A DNA stretch of 64,000 nt from Halichondria panicea (Eukaryota > Porifera > Demospongiae > Suberitida > Halichondriidae): assembly GCF_963675165.1 (NCBI RefSeq), contig NC_087387.1, forward strand, positions 5,544,990 to 5,608,989. Direction: 5' to 3'. The translations under genes were made by a program, and so were the position numbers. A model generated the notes under the pieces. That model was not told where the DNA came from. It did no database searches and saw only the letters and a program-made list of their open reading frames with translations. This document shows, one piece after another, positions 1 through 11,757 of this stretch. Every line of letters starts with the position of its first letter. Within the stretch, counting starts at the first letter, position 1.

Positions 1-176
1 CAGTGAGTAGTGAAGCTATCGTGAGAGAAGAGGAGTTCTACATTGCTGAGGATCACACGTACGCAGCTGTCAATAAGAAAGCAAAGAAGAAAAAGAAGCC
101 AAAGAATGCAGAATCTGATAGAGAGGGAGAGGAGGAAGTCCCGCCTCCTTTTGTCAGTACCATGGCTGAAGTTTAG
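1..176 (+). CDS. C-terminal tail of an SRCR receptor, cut by the window edge
   Basis: This is the last part of the shared cytoplasmic tail, reading from base 3 (VSSEAIVREEEFYIAEDHTY...) to a TAG at 174-176. It keeps the FYIAE and TYAAV tyrosines, the lysine run and the PPPFVSTMAEV end. The 5' part of the gene lies outside the window, so the head type is unknown. It matches the tails of the complete genes downstream almost residue for residue, so identity is not in doubt. Confidence 0.85.
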   Translation, partial: VSSEAIVREEEFYIAEDHTYAAVNKKAKKKKKPKNAESDREGEEEVPPPFVSTMAEV

Positions 177-650
177 GGTGGGGGTGACTGAACACTGCAT
201 GTGAACTGAGATATTGAACATTACTGGCTGTAAGACGTCCATAGTAGTAGTATAGAGAGAGTGAATACACAAAATCGGTTATTATGTACTGTAGTACGCT
301 CAATTTAGAAGGAAGAAAATTATAATTGACATTTCTTGACAAAAGGCTATTCCCCAATAGTATCCATTTTATGGATGTACCACTGTACGGCAATTCGTAT
401 TAGTGCCCTTGTAGTGATCTCAGTCCTTAACCACTACGAGCCAATACATTGCTTTGTGGCACTCATTGCCATATGTAATCTAATGTCGTAAAGCGTGAAA
501 TTTTATATTTCGTCTAATGGCCTCTCAAGGTATTTCGTTGAATAAATTCGTGGGTTGACTGGTACTGAAAGCACTTCCAGGCCACGCCTTTAATCTTTGC
601 ATATTAAGCAGTAATTAGGAACCATTTTCGTGGAATTAATTTTTGTGTAG
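177..650 (+). other. Spacer unit before orphan membrane/tail cassette
   Basis: No gene is seen. This segment recurs at 4286-4806, 16553-17052 and 17712-18246, each time directly before an orphan membrane-plus-tail cassette. Shared landmarks are TTCGTCTAATGGC, an AATAAATTCGTGGGTTGAC stretch that contains a poly(A)-like signal, and GCACTTCCAGGCCACGCC. It is part of a duplicated unit of roughly 1.1 kb. Confidence 0.7.
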
Positions 651-1327
651 GATTGCTAACACTATCTACACAGTTGCCTCCTATAGAATTTACCCCCAGA
701 AATGAAAGAGGCACTAGATCCACACGTGCTAACAATTCCACCACCTTCATTGCTGGCATTGGTGTACTGGTGGTTCTGTTACTAGCTCTATCAGTTGGTT
801 GGATAGTGTCCTTTGTTATTCTACTCAGGAGAGAGGACAGGCTGTGCACAAACAACAGTGAGTGGCCCTAAACACACACCTCATGTTTACCCATACTAAT
901 GTGTTGTTTCTACTAAATGTTGTTTACTGCTATTCCCATACAGTGTTGATGCAGGTACTATCTCAACAAGGAGCAATCAGAGCTACACACAACAGGACAT
1001 CAACACACAGCTCTACGCTGAGGCCACCCCTCCTGATACAACCTACAGTAGACTGAACAGAAGTGATAAACAGACGGAAGAAATTGCTACCTACGATTAC
1101 GCTGATCCCAACCAGATAAGGGTAGAGTGTCCCAAGCAACCAACCCACCACCAGTGAGTGATGAAACTATCGTGAGAGAAGAGGAGTTCTACATTGCTGA
1201 GGATCACACGTACGCAGCTGTCAATAAGAAACCCAAGAACAAAAAGAAGCCAAAGAATGCAGAATCTAATGGAGAGGGAGAGAGTGAAGCCACGCCTCCA
1301 TTTGTCAGCACCCTGGCTGAAGTGTAG
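651..1327 (+). pseudogene. Orphan membrane/tail cassette, frameshifted
   Basis: A stalk-plus-membrane exon (651-857, acceptor GTGTAG) and a tail exon (944-1327) stand here with no signal or SRCR exons between them and the previous gene's stop. The membrane exon has two extra bases in the AGGAGAGAGGAC stretch, compared with AGGAGAGGAC in intact copies. The tail lacks one T at GAGTGTCCCAAG. Reading therefore leaves the family frame and stops early. It is either a dead alternative C-terminal cassette of the preceding gene or a dead gene remnant; the intact copy at 17053-17711 favours cassette origin. Confidence 0.7.
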
Positions 1328-1562
1328 GGTGGGGTGAGGGAACACTGTGAACTGGGAGTGAGTCAGACATTGAACTTTACTGACTGAAATTAACTGTAAG
1401 ACATTCATAATTATAGTATATATTATATAGAGAGAGATTGAATACACGATTCATTACACCAACAGATTAGTACAATTATATTAGTATTAGAGAGTAAACC
1501 TTCTAAGTCGCAGTTTTAAAAAGGAAGTATATAAAGATCACTCAGCTCTTATAGTAGTCAAC

Positions 1563-2090
1563 ATGACAGTTTTGAACATACTACTGCTATCTAGATAGTG
1601 TCCCTGTTACTTCAACTCAACAACAACAAGGTATGTAAACCATACACCTATAATAGGCTTTGAATTTCCATGAATTGTTTACAGAATGTTTGAATGGACA
1701 ACTTCGAGAAACTACTTCTAATTCCCTGGAGTACTGTTACCATGCCATGAAGAATGGACATTAGTCTGCCATGATGACAGTCAGTGGAACCAAGAGAGGA
1801 CAATTGTATACACACAACTGGGTTACAGTGCTCTGGTAAGTTAATTATCAAGTGAGGAGTAGAATACTTTGTGTATATATGGAATAGCAAATGAGCCCCA
1901 CTACACAAAGGAAATGTGTCACACTGACTAACTGCAGTGAACCCAGGACAGCATCTCACAGAATGCATGGTCACGGCCAGTGACAACTGTACTAGAGTAG
2001 ACTACCGAATTTCGTCACACGTCAATAATTGTCAGCTAAAAAGTGTGTATAATGCACGAACAAAACAAGATTGATTCTAACTAACTGCAC
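1563..2090 (+). pseudogene. Decayed SRCR gene head (MTVLN type)
   Basis: It has a signal exon (MTVLNILLLS then an in-frame TAG), an SRCR1 first-half exon near 1683-1834 with extra bases at TACCATGCCATGAAG, and a second-half exon from about 1884 that loses its frame. No SRCR2, membrane or tail exon follows; the next gene starts at 2554. The same head type recurs, always broken, at 19288, 22220 and 30524. A TATATAAAG motif about 35 bases upstream of the ATG is retained. Confidence 0.75.
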
Positions 2091-2553
2091 ACACTAATAG
2101 ATGGCCATGGGACTACTAACTAGCGAAAAATTTGGATGGGCCAAGTTACTTCCAGTAGGAGCTGTGATAACTAGAAAAACTGTCCAATCATTTGATTTTC
2201 ATCTTATAGCTAAATCTAGTTAAATGTGCTGCTGCATGAACTGTCACTCTGCATGTTGATTAGCTGATTGTTATGATTCTTTGAGTGCGTTAATACTTGA
2301 ACGACAGCCTTTTAAATATGAATAGACTATGAAAAGGTACAGAACTTGCATTTACAACTCATGTATATTCTCTAAGACCATCCCCTTCCTTCTCTGCATG
2401 CATGACAGCAGGTAATAACATGAACTAACGCAACTAGTATTTCCTGTTGGCATGATTATATCAAATGCTGTACTCAACTTTTAGTCTCGCATTACAATTA
2501 TATAGTTCTCTCTAAGCTGTAACAAACAAAGCAGTATAAAAGAGTGACACACT
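2091..2553 (+). promoter_or_regulatory. Upstream region of class Ia gene
   Basis: There is no coding sequence. The segment is repeated upstream of the other class Ia genes (19811-20283, 31036-31521 and, in part, 39590-39756). Shared landmarks are CCAAGTTACTTCCAGTAGG-like sequence, a CCATCCCCTTCCTT block, and the promoter-proximal CTAAGCTGTAACAAACAAAG. Confidence 0.55.
2535..2542 (+). promoter_or_regulatory. TATA box of class Ia gene
   Basis: TATAAAAG sits 19 bases before the first ATG (2554) and is preserved with the surrounding GCAGTATAAAAGAGTGA in other class Ia genes. Being so close to the ATG, it implies a very short 5' leader, or use of the second ATG (2563). Confidence 0.6.
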
Positions 2554-4285
2554 ATGGCCATCATGACTGTTCACTGTGCAGTAATCCTTGGAATGCTACT
2601 GTTGTTAATCATTTCCACTACTGGCACTGCTCAACAAGGTATGTTCATAAGTAATCTCAGTAGATAAGCTTTTTACTGTGCAAATATAGAGTGCTTCAAT
2701 GGGCAAGTTCGGAAACTTCATTTTGATCTCCTTGAGTATTGCTACAATGGAGAATGGAGATTGGTCTATTACTCAGAGAGTCAGTGGAGTCTGGATATGA
2801 CAAGGACAGTGTGTGCACGACTGGGTTACCACAAGTTTTTTGGTAACTATAAAAATTATAGCGTGTATACACAGTCTGCACAATATTTCTAATAGGAGTG
2901 GTGCGAGGGGTAAGTCAGAGTGGTGCAGGAAAATTTGTCACTCTGACTGAATGCAATGAAACAGGACTAACAGGATGCATAGAGACACCCAGTGAAGACA
3001 GCTGTACTGAGTGCTCTCTTGTGTTTCTAACGTGTATCGCAGGTTCATCTCAGTTTTACCAATACATTTTTAGATACAAACCATGTTATTCTCATGCAGT
3101 ATAGTTATATGTATTTAGCTAACTGTGATGATGGAGAGACAAGACTGGTGGGTGGATCCACTGACAGAGAGGGACGAGTGGAGGTGTGTGTAGGAAGTCC
3201 CCTAACTTTATGGAGGACAGTTTGCACTGGCAGTCAAGAACTGGCAGGAGCTGTTTGTTCACAAATGGGTTACATCTTTGAAGGTCTGAACAGATAAATT
3301 CATGTATTGCAATGTAATTACTACCTACAGGAGGCACTGTGGCATTGCCTGACGTATTTCCTCCTGGAGCATTTCAAGAGTACAGACTAAACTGTACACA
3401 ACTAAGCAATGGAACGTGGCACTGTAGTCCAGTTGAACAACAATGTGACAGCTTTATGGAGCTTGGAGTCGTTTGTAAGAGCTATGAAAATCTGTACAAT
3501 GACTGTTCAAGGAACTGTACACTGTCAAAATTGTCAGTAACTACACAGTCACCTACTCAGCAAGGTAATTTTATATAGACAATAAACTAGTATTTTACTG
3601 CATGACATCCCTAATATATAGTTACTACTCAAAGGGAAGCTGTTTGTGCTAACAATTCAACTGTGGCAGTAACCACTCCAATGGCATGTACTGACAATTC
3701 CACAACCTTCATTGCTGGCATTGGACTGGTGGCTCTGTTACTAGCTGTATCAGTTGGTTGGATAGTGTCTTGTATTATTCTGCTCAGGAGAGGACAGACT
3801 GTGCACAAACAACAGTGAGTGGCCCTAAACACACACCTCATGTTTACCCATACTAATGTGTTGTTCCTACTAAATGTTGTTTACTGCTATTCCCACACAG
3901 TGTTGATGCAGGTACAATCTCAACAAGGAGCAATCAGAGTTACACACAACAGAACATCAACACACAGCTCTACGCTGAGGCCACTCCTCCTGATACAACC
4001 TACAGTAGGCTGAACAGAAGTGATAAACAGACGGAGGAAATTGCTACCTACGATTACGCTGATCCCAACCAGATAAGAGTTGAGCGTTCCCAAGCAACCA
4101 ACCCACCACCAGTGAGTTGTGAAGCCATCGTAAGAGAAGAGGAGTTCTACATTGCTGAGGATCACACGTACGCAGCTGTCAATAAGAAAGCCAAGAAGAA
4201 AAAGAAGCCAAAGATTCAAGAATCTGATGGAGATGAAGAGTGTGAAGCCCCGCCTCCTTTTGTCAGCACCCTGGCTGAAGTGTAG
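2554..4285 (+). CDS. SRCR-SRCR membrane receptor, class Ia, intact
   Basis: Seven exons: 2554-2638, 2690-2842, 2896-3042, 3119-3283, 3331-3564, 3622-3814, 3901-4285. They join to 453 residues. Residues 1-28 are a signal peptide. SRCR1 is about 29-128 (LEYCYNGEWRLVYY...VCARLGY). SRCR2 starts near 129 (LVGGSTDREGRVEV...ICSQMGY-type core, ending VVCKSYE). A stalk follows, then a membrane helix near 290-316 (VALLLAVSVGWIVSCIILL) with a basic stop-transfer. The 128-residue tail has seven tyrosines, including LYAEA, TYSRL, TYDYA, FYIAE and TYAAV. TYSRL fits the ITIM-like T-x-Y-x-x-L form, and a proline run and a lysine run follow it. This is inferred to be a cell-surface recognition receptor that binds SH2 proteins when phosphorylated. 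A second in-frame ATG at 2563 is also usable. Confidence 0.88.
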
Positions 4286-4806
4286 GGTGGTGGTGACGGA
4301 ACACTGTGAACTGAGATATTGACATTACTGAGTGTAAGACGTCCATAGTAGTAGTAGTATAGAAAGAGTAGATACACAAAATCGGTTATTTGTACTGTAT
4401 AGTATACGTACGCTCAGTTTTAGAAGAAAGTAAATTACACTTGTTATTTCTTGACAAAAGGCTATTCCCAATTACAGTGTCCATTTTATGGAGGTATACA
4501 GCTGTATGGCAATTTGTGCCAAAACAGATTAGTGCCCTTGTAGTATAGATAGTGATCTCAGTCCTTAACCAGTATATGACTACGGGCCAATACACTGATC
4601 ATGGCACTAATCAGTGCCATATGTAATTTAATGTTGTAAAGCGCGAAATTTTATATTTCGTCTAATGGCTTTTCAAATCATTATTTTTGTGAATAAATTC
4701 GTGGGTTGACTACTACTGGAAGCACTTCCAGGTCACGCCTTTCATCTTATTTCTCACATTATAGCGAATAATTAGGAACAATTTCGTGGAATTAATTTTT
4801 GTGTAG
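4286..4806 (+). other. Spacer unit before second orphan cassette
   Basis: No gene is seen. It is a copy of the 177-650 spacer, with the AATAAATTCGTGGGTTGAC and CTTCCAGGTCACGCC landmarks, and leads into the membrane exon at 4807. Confidence 0.65.
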
Positions 4807-5235
4807 GATTGCTAACTCTATCTACACAGTTGCCTTCTAAAGAAAGCACCCCCAGCAATGAAAGAGGCACTAGATCCACACATGCTGACAATTCCACCAC
4901 CTTCATTGCTAGCATTGCTGTACTGCTGGCTCTGTTACTAACCATATCAGTTGGTTGGATAGTGTCCTGTGTTATTCTACTCAGGAGAGGAGAGAATGTG
5001 CACAAACAACAGCATAAGTTAGTGTCAATATCTCAGTTCACACGATGTGTTCCGTCACCTCCACCCTACACTTCGGCCAGGTGTGTTGTTCCTACTAAAA
5101 TAATGTTGTTTACTGCTATTCTCACACAGTGTTGATGCAGGTACTATCTCAACAAGCAATCAGAGCTATACACAACAGGACATCAACACACAGAGGTCAC
5201 CCCTACACAATCTACAGTACACTGAACAGAGGTGA
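4807..5235 (+). pseudogene. Orphan membrane/tail cassette with inverted insert
   Basis: The stalk/membrane exon (4807-5011) is open and carries VLLALLLTISVGWIVSCVILL. Its normal GTGAGT donor is gone. Bases 5013-5080 are instead an inverted copy of a receptor tail end plus 3' UTR, so the frame runs on into antisense tail sequence. A tail exon start at 5130 is recognisable, but internal deletions end it at a TGA (5233-5235) soon after NTQRSPLHN. As spliced in the other copies it cannot make a normal receptor. Read unspliced, it would give a membrane protein with a new tail. Confidence 0.75.
5013..5080 (-). repeat. Inverted copy of receptor tail end
   Basis: Read on the minus strand, this matches the end of the tail exon and its 3' UTR (CTGGC[C/T]GAAGTGTAGGGTGG, then GTGAACTGAGATATTGACAC). 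The best visible donor is the gene at 5951-7668, which shares the CGTGTGAACTG stretch after GGAACAC that most copies lack. Confidence 0.75.
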
Positions 5236-5950
5236 TAAGCTACTTTTTCTGGCTAATAACTGTGGAAGTACCTGCATATTATTTTTTGCAATTTTGTGCT
5301 GCGAAGCGATTACCACCCACAAAATTCACATAGTAATTTGATACTCGCAAAACAATTGTATAGATAGCATGGCTGTAACTCAGAACAAGGACACAGCCTA
5401 ATTTTTATATACAAAACACTTCTACGGGACATTCATCTTCCTAATTACACTAATAATTTATACCCCTGAGTATACGGATATACAATGGAGAATGGTGCTT
5501 TGGAGACAGTCAGTAGAATATACTTTGTTATGAGAATGCCCTTTCTACATGCACTCTATCGGCAATTTCATCCTTTCAATCACTGCGCTCATTTCCGTAT
5601 ACAAAATAATGTATAGGAGTGACCTGTTTTTCACTCTCGTATAGTCAGCAGCTTGAGCTTATATATGCCTAACCTATAGGAAGCTCACACAAACTAAATG
5701 ACCTGATCATGCAGGAGGATCACACTTATGCGTTATAGGGACGGAGATTAATGTTCAATATAAATACACTTCGCCTCACATGGATTGCAGTTTCCCCTGT
5801 GTTCTGTGATCGAAAAATTTACAGGCTTGTTATCATGACATAAGAAATAATTATACATCCCCTATATACATGCGTGTAGGCATCAAAACTACATCCTGTA
5901 TACATAAAAGGATATATATAGCTAGAATCTATCCTATTGCTACTATCAAA
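5236..5950 (+). other. Spacer with a relic SRCR exon
   Basis: There is no open gene. Near 5482-5522 the sequence ACAATGGAGAATGG then GGAGACAGTCAGTAGAA resembles the SRCR1 core exon (YNGEW...DSQWN) with deletions, a decayed remnant. The rest is AT-rich. Confidence 0.45.
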
Positions 5951-7668
5951 ATGCAGGTCTCAAAGATATTGGTGTTAGTTGTCGCTACTATTGCTACAGC
6001 TCAATCATCACAAGGTAGCAATAATTGTGTACATGCTAAATCAGACTTAACTATCAGTGAATGTAGAGTGTTTCAATGGACAAATTAGTGAAGGTACTAC
6101 TAATTTCCCTGAGTACTGTTACAATGGAGAATGGAGATGGATCTGTTACCAAGACAGTCAGTGGAACCACGAGAAGACAATATCTGTATGCACACAACTG
6201 GGTTACAGTGCACTCGGTTAGTTATTATCAAGTGATAAGTAGATAGCTCGTAATATCTTTTATATACAGGAGTAGCAGACAACCAATGTGGGACTATTCA
6301 AAGAAAAGTTGTCACACTGACTAACTGCAATGCACAGCATTTCACAGAATGCATGGTCACGGCCAGTGACAACTGCACTACCTGTTCTTACTTGTCTTTA
6401 AGATGTTCCGCAGGTTGGTGCATATAATGTTGCCATGCCGTTTTAGCATACTAAATTTATTTCAGCCATCTGCACTCATGGAGAGATAAGACTGGTGGGT
6501 GGGTCCACTGACAGAGAGGGACGAGTGGAGGTGTGTGTGGGTGGCAGGCGATGGAGGACAGTTTGCACTGGCAGTCAAGAACTGGCCGGAGCCGTTTGTT
6601 CACAAATGGGATACATCTTTGAAGGTAACACTCAAATAATGTACTGTGGATATAATTATCTACCAACAGCAAGTGCTGTTGCACTACCAAACTCATTTCC
6701 TCCTGGAGCATTCCCAGAGTACAGACTAGACTGTACACAAATAAGCAATGGAGCATGGCACTGTAGTCCAGTTTATCAACAATGTGACAGCTTTGTGGAG
6801 CTTGGAGTTGTTTGTAAAAACTATGAAGATCTATACAATGAATGCTCAAGGAACTGTACACTGTTAGTTACTACACAGTCACCTACCACCCAGCAAGGTA
6901 TAGACTAATTAATACAGTTAGAGGAGATTAAGCAACATTTCACTTCACAACATCCCAACAGTTACTCAAGGGGAAGCTGTTTGTGCTAACAATACGACCG
7001 TGGCAGTAATCAATCCACTAACATGCACATGTACTGACGACAGTTCTACCAAGGGGCCAAAATATACATCTAAACCTGCTGACATTTCCACCCTCACTGC
7101 TGGCATTGGTATACTAGCGGCTCTGTTACTAGCTGTATCAGTTGGTTGGATAGTGTCCTGTGTTATTCTACTCAGGAGAGAACAGACTGTGCACAAACAA
7201 CAGTGAGTGGCCCTAAACACACACCTCATGCTTACCCATGCATACTAATGTGTTGTTCTTACTAAATGTTGTTTACTGCTATTCCCACACAGTGTTGATG
7301 CAGGTACTATCTCAACAAGGAGCTACACACAACAGAACATCAACACACAGCTCTACGCTGAGGCCACCCCACCTGATACAACCTACAGTAGACTGAACGG
7401 AGATAATAAACAGACGGAAGAAATTGCTACCTACGATTACGCTGATCCCAACCAGATAAGAGCAGAGTGTTTCCAAGCAACCAACCCACCACCAGTGAGT
7501 GGTGAAGCTATCGTGAGAGAAGAGGAGTTCTACATTGCTGAGGATCACACGTACGCAGCTGTTAATAAGAAACTCAAGAAGAAAAAGAAGCCGAAGAATG
7601 CAGGATCTGATGGAGAGGGAGAGGGTGAAGCCCCGCCTCCTTTTGTCAGCACCCTGGCTGAAGTGTAG
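5951..7668 (+). CDS. SRCR-SRCR membrane receptor, class I with own head, intact
   Basis: Seven exons: 5951-6014, 6067-6216, 6270-6413, 6466-6624, 6670-6897, 6962-7202, 7293-7668; 453 residues. The signal peptide (MQVSKILVLVVATIATAQ) is unlike its neighbours. SRCR1 carries PEYCYNGEWRWICYQDSQW. SRCR2 is the AGAVCSQMGYIFEG form. The stalk exon is separate and rich in Thr, Asn and Cys (AVCANNTTVAV, LTCTCTDDS). The tail lacks the two codons for NQ after STRS but keeps every tyrosine except SYTQQ context changes. The TGT/TTC change (AECFQATN) is in frame. The start is the only ATG in frame before the signal sequence. Confidence 0.87.
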
Positions 7669-8208
7669 GGTGGTGGTGACGGAACACTTCGTGTGAACTG
7701 AGATATTGACACTAACTTAAGCTGCCTATAAAACGTCCATAGTAGTATATATAGAGAGTGAATACACAACATGGGTGATACTACAATATATTGTCCTGTA
7801 GTATGCTCATATAATTATTATAACATTATGAGAGTGCCCTTTCAAGGAAGTTAAAAAAAATAATGTCAGCAACTAGGTGATTCGTTTTATAACATGTATA
7901 CAGGAAACTGAAAGAGGATCAAATAAGAATAACAGTGGACATTTGCTGCATCAAGTACATCAAGTAAGAGTCATGGTAACTGACCAATCCGAGCACCTGG
8001 AGACTTGCCTCAATTAAGGTAACAATACCAAATTGACATTATTGATCACACGTTTCAGACAGGAATACCGAATATATCATTATTATGCACAGTATGCATG
8101 CATTAGGCGTGATGATGCAGGTTGTTAACAGGATGTAGATTTAATTGACATATAACTGGGTAGCTAGTAAATGCCATTCACTCTAAGAACTGACAACTCT
8201 CGGTCAAT
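7669..8208 (+). promoter_or_regulatory. Class II upstream region
   Basis: There is no coding sequence. It is the first of eight related spacers that precede class II heads. Landmarks are CTGCCTATAAAACGTCCATA, CAGGAAACTGAAAGAGGATC, GATCACACGTTTCAGACAGG and TTCACTCTAAGAACTGACAA, ending just before the ATG. Conservation over the whole length suggests that promoter and gene duplicate as one unit. Confidence 0.6.
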
Positions 8209-9844
8209 ATGCAAGTCTCAAACTTCATTCTGCTATTAACTGTTGTCATCACTGTCATAGCACAACCAGGTATAATTACAATGACTGTAGTTCAGAGCAA
8301 CACTCTAGAATTGTGTACAGAATGTTTAGACGGACAACTTCGTCTTCCTGATCATGAAGTACCCACACTTTTTGAGTACTGTCACAATGGAGAATGGAGA
8401 TGGATCTGTCATGATGAAAGTCAGTGGAATATTGAGAGATTAGAGGCTACTTGTGGACAACTGGGATATTCGCATGAATTTGGTAGGTGAGATGTGTTCT
8501 AAAATAAACTAAGACAAATAATTATTGTTACTTATATAGGACTAGTAAATACCGGGGATTCTCAGAATGGTTCAAGAAGAGTAGTCACTCTGAGTGGCTG
8601 CAATGGACCAAGACTAACAGAGTGTATGGTGACACCCAATGACAGCTGTAACTCTCTTGTGCGACTAGTGTGTACCACGGGTTAGTAACAATTTGTTAAG
8701 ATGCATAATGTTATGCACTACTAAATGTACATACACTATAATAGCTAACTGTGCTGGTGGTGGAGAGACAAGATTGGTGGGTGGATCCACTGACAGAGAG
8801 GGACGAGTGGAGGTGTGTGCTAACAGACGATGGAGGACAGTTTGCACTGGCAGTCAAGAACTGGCAACAGCTGTTTGTTCACGAATAGGAATTGACAGTT
8901 TAGTATTAGAAGGTGATGATCATATAACTTAATAAGTATAACGACTGATAGCACAACTATATATACAGGAAGCACTGTGGCAGTAACTAACTCATTTCCT
9001 CATGGAGCATTTCCAGTGTACAGCCTGGAGTGCAACAGGCAGCAATTCGATGGAGATTTGCGCTGTAGTCTAGTTGAAGGATGTAACAGCTTTGTGGAGC
9101 TTGGAGTTGTTTGTAAAAAGTATGAAGATCTACGCAATGAATGTTCTAGGACTAGTACACTGTCTACATTGTCAACTAGCGTACAAGTTACTACACCTTT
9201 GCCTACTACTACAACATGTGGCCCTATCAAATCAGATTTTAAATCAGACTTTAAATGTACTGGTAATTCCACCAACCTCACTGCTGGCATTGGTGTACTG
9301 GTGGCTCTGTTACTAGCCGTATCAGTTGGTTGGATAGTGTCCTGTGTTATTCTACTCAGGAGAGGAAAGACTGTGCACAAACAACAGTGAGTGGTCCTAA
9401 ACACACACCTCATGTTTATGTGTTGTTCCTACTAGATGTTGCTTACTGCTATTCCCATACAGTGTTGATGCAGGTACTATGTCAACAAGCAATCAGAGCT
9501 ACACACAACAGGACATCAACACACAGCTCTACGCTGAGGCCACTTCACCTGATACAACCTACAGTAGGCTGAACAGAAGTGATAAACAGACGGAGAAAAT
9601 TGCTACCTACGATTACGCTGATCCCAACCAGATAAGAGTAGAGCGTTCCCAAGCAACCAACCCACCACCAGTGAGTGGTGAAGCTATCGTGAGAGAAGAG
9701 GAGTTCTACATTGCTGAGGATCACACGTACGCAGCTGTCAATAAGAAAGCCAAGAATAAAAAGAAGCCGAAGAATGCAGAATCTGATGGAGAGGGAGAGA
9801 GTGAAGTCCCGCCTCCTTTTGTCAGCACCCTGGCTGAAGTGTAG
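8209..9844 (+). CDS. SRCR-SRCR membrane receptor, class II, intact
   Basis: Six exons: 8209-8269, 8321-8482, 8540-8680, 8745-8912, 8969-9386, 9463-9844; 443 residues. Class II differs from class I in that the second half of SRCR2, the stalk and the membrane helix share one exon. Its SRCR2 first half ends SRIGIDSLVLEG rather than SQMGYIFEG. The signal is MQVSNFILLLTVVITVIAQP. SRCR1 reads LFEYCHNGEWRWICHDESQW. The stalk has TTPLPTTTT and a duplicated KSDFKSDFK. The tail starts ADAGTMSTSNQ (one codon shorter than usual) and keeps TYSRL, TYDYA and FYIAE. Confidence 0.87.
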
Positions 9845-10122
9845 GGTGGGGGTGACGGAACACTGTGAACTGAGAGTGAGTCAGACAATTAACTTGATAC
9901 TGACTGAATTAAAACATTCATAGTAGCTTTAGCTAGAGATTGAAAACACAATCGATTACACCAATACGTTAGTACACTATTATTGAGACAGTAAACTTTC
10001 TAAGTCACAGTTTTCAGAAGGAAGTAAATTTTAATTGTCATTTCCTGTACAAAAATACAATAGTTGCATGTCTTAGACAATATTATTTGCATATAGAAAG
10101 ATCAGTCTAGCTCGTAGTCAAC

Positions 10123-11757
10123 ATGAAAGTTTTGCACGTACTACTGCTATCTATCGTCACTATTGTATCAACTCAACAACTACAAGGTATGTATTTGCTA
10201 TAGACATCTACTGCTTTAAGTTTCCTAATTACGAAACGTTTACAGAATGTTTGAATAGACAACTTCAACAAACAAACAAAATCTCTGGTATCTCTGAGTA
10301 CTGTCACCATGGAGAGAATGGACATTCATCTGCCATGGTGACAGTCAGTGGAACCAAGAGAGGACAATATCTGCATGCACACAACTGGGTTACAGTAACT
10401 CTGGTGGTAAGTTAGTTACCAAGTGCATAAGGAGTAGATAGCTTGTATGTATCTTATAGGAATAGCAGGAGGAGGGCAATGTGGGTCTACTCAAAGAAAA
10501 GTTGTCACACTGACAAACTGCAGTGAACCAGGACAGCATCTCACAGAATGCATGGCCACGGCCAGTGAAAGCTGCACTAGTACCTGTTCTATATTGTTTT
10601 TAACATGCTTCCCAGGTTCGTTCATATAATTATAACAAGGTGGCCATTTATTCATTATTTATTTATTTATTTCAGCTATCTGCAACTGGTGGGTGGATCC
10701 ACTGACAGAGAGGGACGAGTGGAGGTGTGTGTGGGTGGTCGTGAGGGTGGTCGTTGGAGGACAGTTTGCACTGGCGGTCAAGAACTGGCAGGAGCCGTTT
10801 GTTCACAAATGGGATACATCTTTGAAGGTAAGAGAGTGGATTGATAAATGTGCTATGAATTTTATGATCCATCAATAGAGAGTACTGTATCAAATTCATT
10901 TCCTCCTGGAGCATTTCCAGAATATAGACTAAACTGTACACAACTAAGTAATGGAGCAAGGCACTGTAGTCCAGTTGAACAACAGTATGACAGCTTTGTG
11001 GAGCTTGGAGTTATTTGTATAAACTATGAGGAGTATTATGAACGTTCAAGGAACAACCCACTATCTACACAGTTGCCTTCTATAGAATGCATCCCAGGCA
11101 ATGAAAGAGGTACAACGCACACTAGCAATTCCACCACCATGGCCAACATTGTTGATGATTCCACCACCTTCAACACTGTCATTGGTGTACTGGTGGCTCT
11201 GTTACTAGCCGTATCAGTTGGTTGGATAGTGTCCAGTGTTATTCTACTCAGGAGAGGACACACTGTGCACAAACAACAGTGAGTGGCCCTAAACACACAC
11301 CTCATGTTTACCCATGCATACTAATGTGCTGTTCTTACTAAATGTTGTTTATTGCTATTCATTCCCCCACAGTGTTGATGCAGGTACTATCTCAACAAGG
11401 AGCAATCAGAGCTACACACAATAGGACATCAACACACAGCTCTACGCTGAGGCCACTCCTCCTTATACAACCTACAGTAGACTGAACAGAAGTGATAAAA
11501 AGACGGAGGAAATTGCTACCTACAATTACGCTGATCCCAACCAGATAAGAGAAGAGCGTTCCCAAGCAACTAACCCACCACCAGTGAGTGGTGAAGCTAT
11601 CATGAGAGAAGAGGAGTTCTACATTGCTGAGGATCACACGTACGCAGCTGTCAATAAGAAAGCCAAGAAGAAAAAGAAGCCGAAGAATGCAGAATCTGAT
11701 AGAGAGGGAGAGGGGGAAGTCCCGCCTCCTTTTGTCAGCACCATGGCTGAAGTGTAG
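10123..11757 (+). pseudogene. SRCR receptor, class Ib, three lesions
   Basis: All six exons are present: 10123-10186, 10246-10406, 10460-10615, 10676-10827, 10879-11278, 11373-11757. Exon 2 has two extra bases (CATGGAGAGAATGG), exon 4 lacks 16 bases after CTATCTGCA, and the tail has CAG changed to TAG (ACACAATAGGAC). Neither indel restores the other. The near twin at 26350-27972 has none of these. Signal MKVLHVLLLSIVTIVSTQQ and the SRCR2 insert GGREGGRW are shared only with that twin. It is inferred to be a recent pseudogene; sequencing error would need three coincidences. Confidence 0.8.

Noticed and set aside
3901-4285. A classical ITAM in the receptor tail
   Set aside because: The spacing of YxxL/I pairs does not fit: only TYSRL has the hydrophobic +3 Leu, and the next tyrosines read YDYA, YIAE and YAAV.
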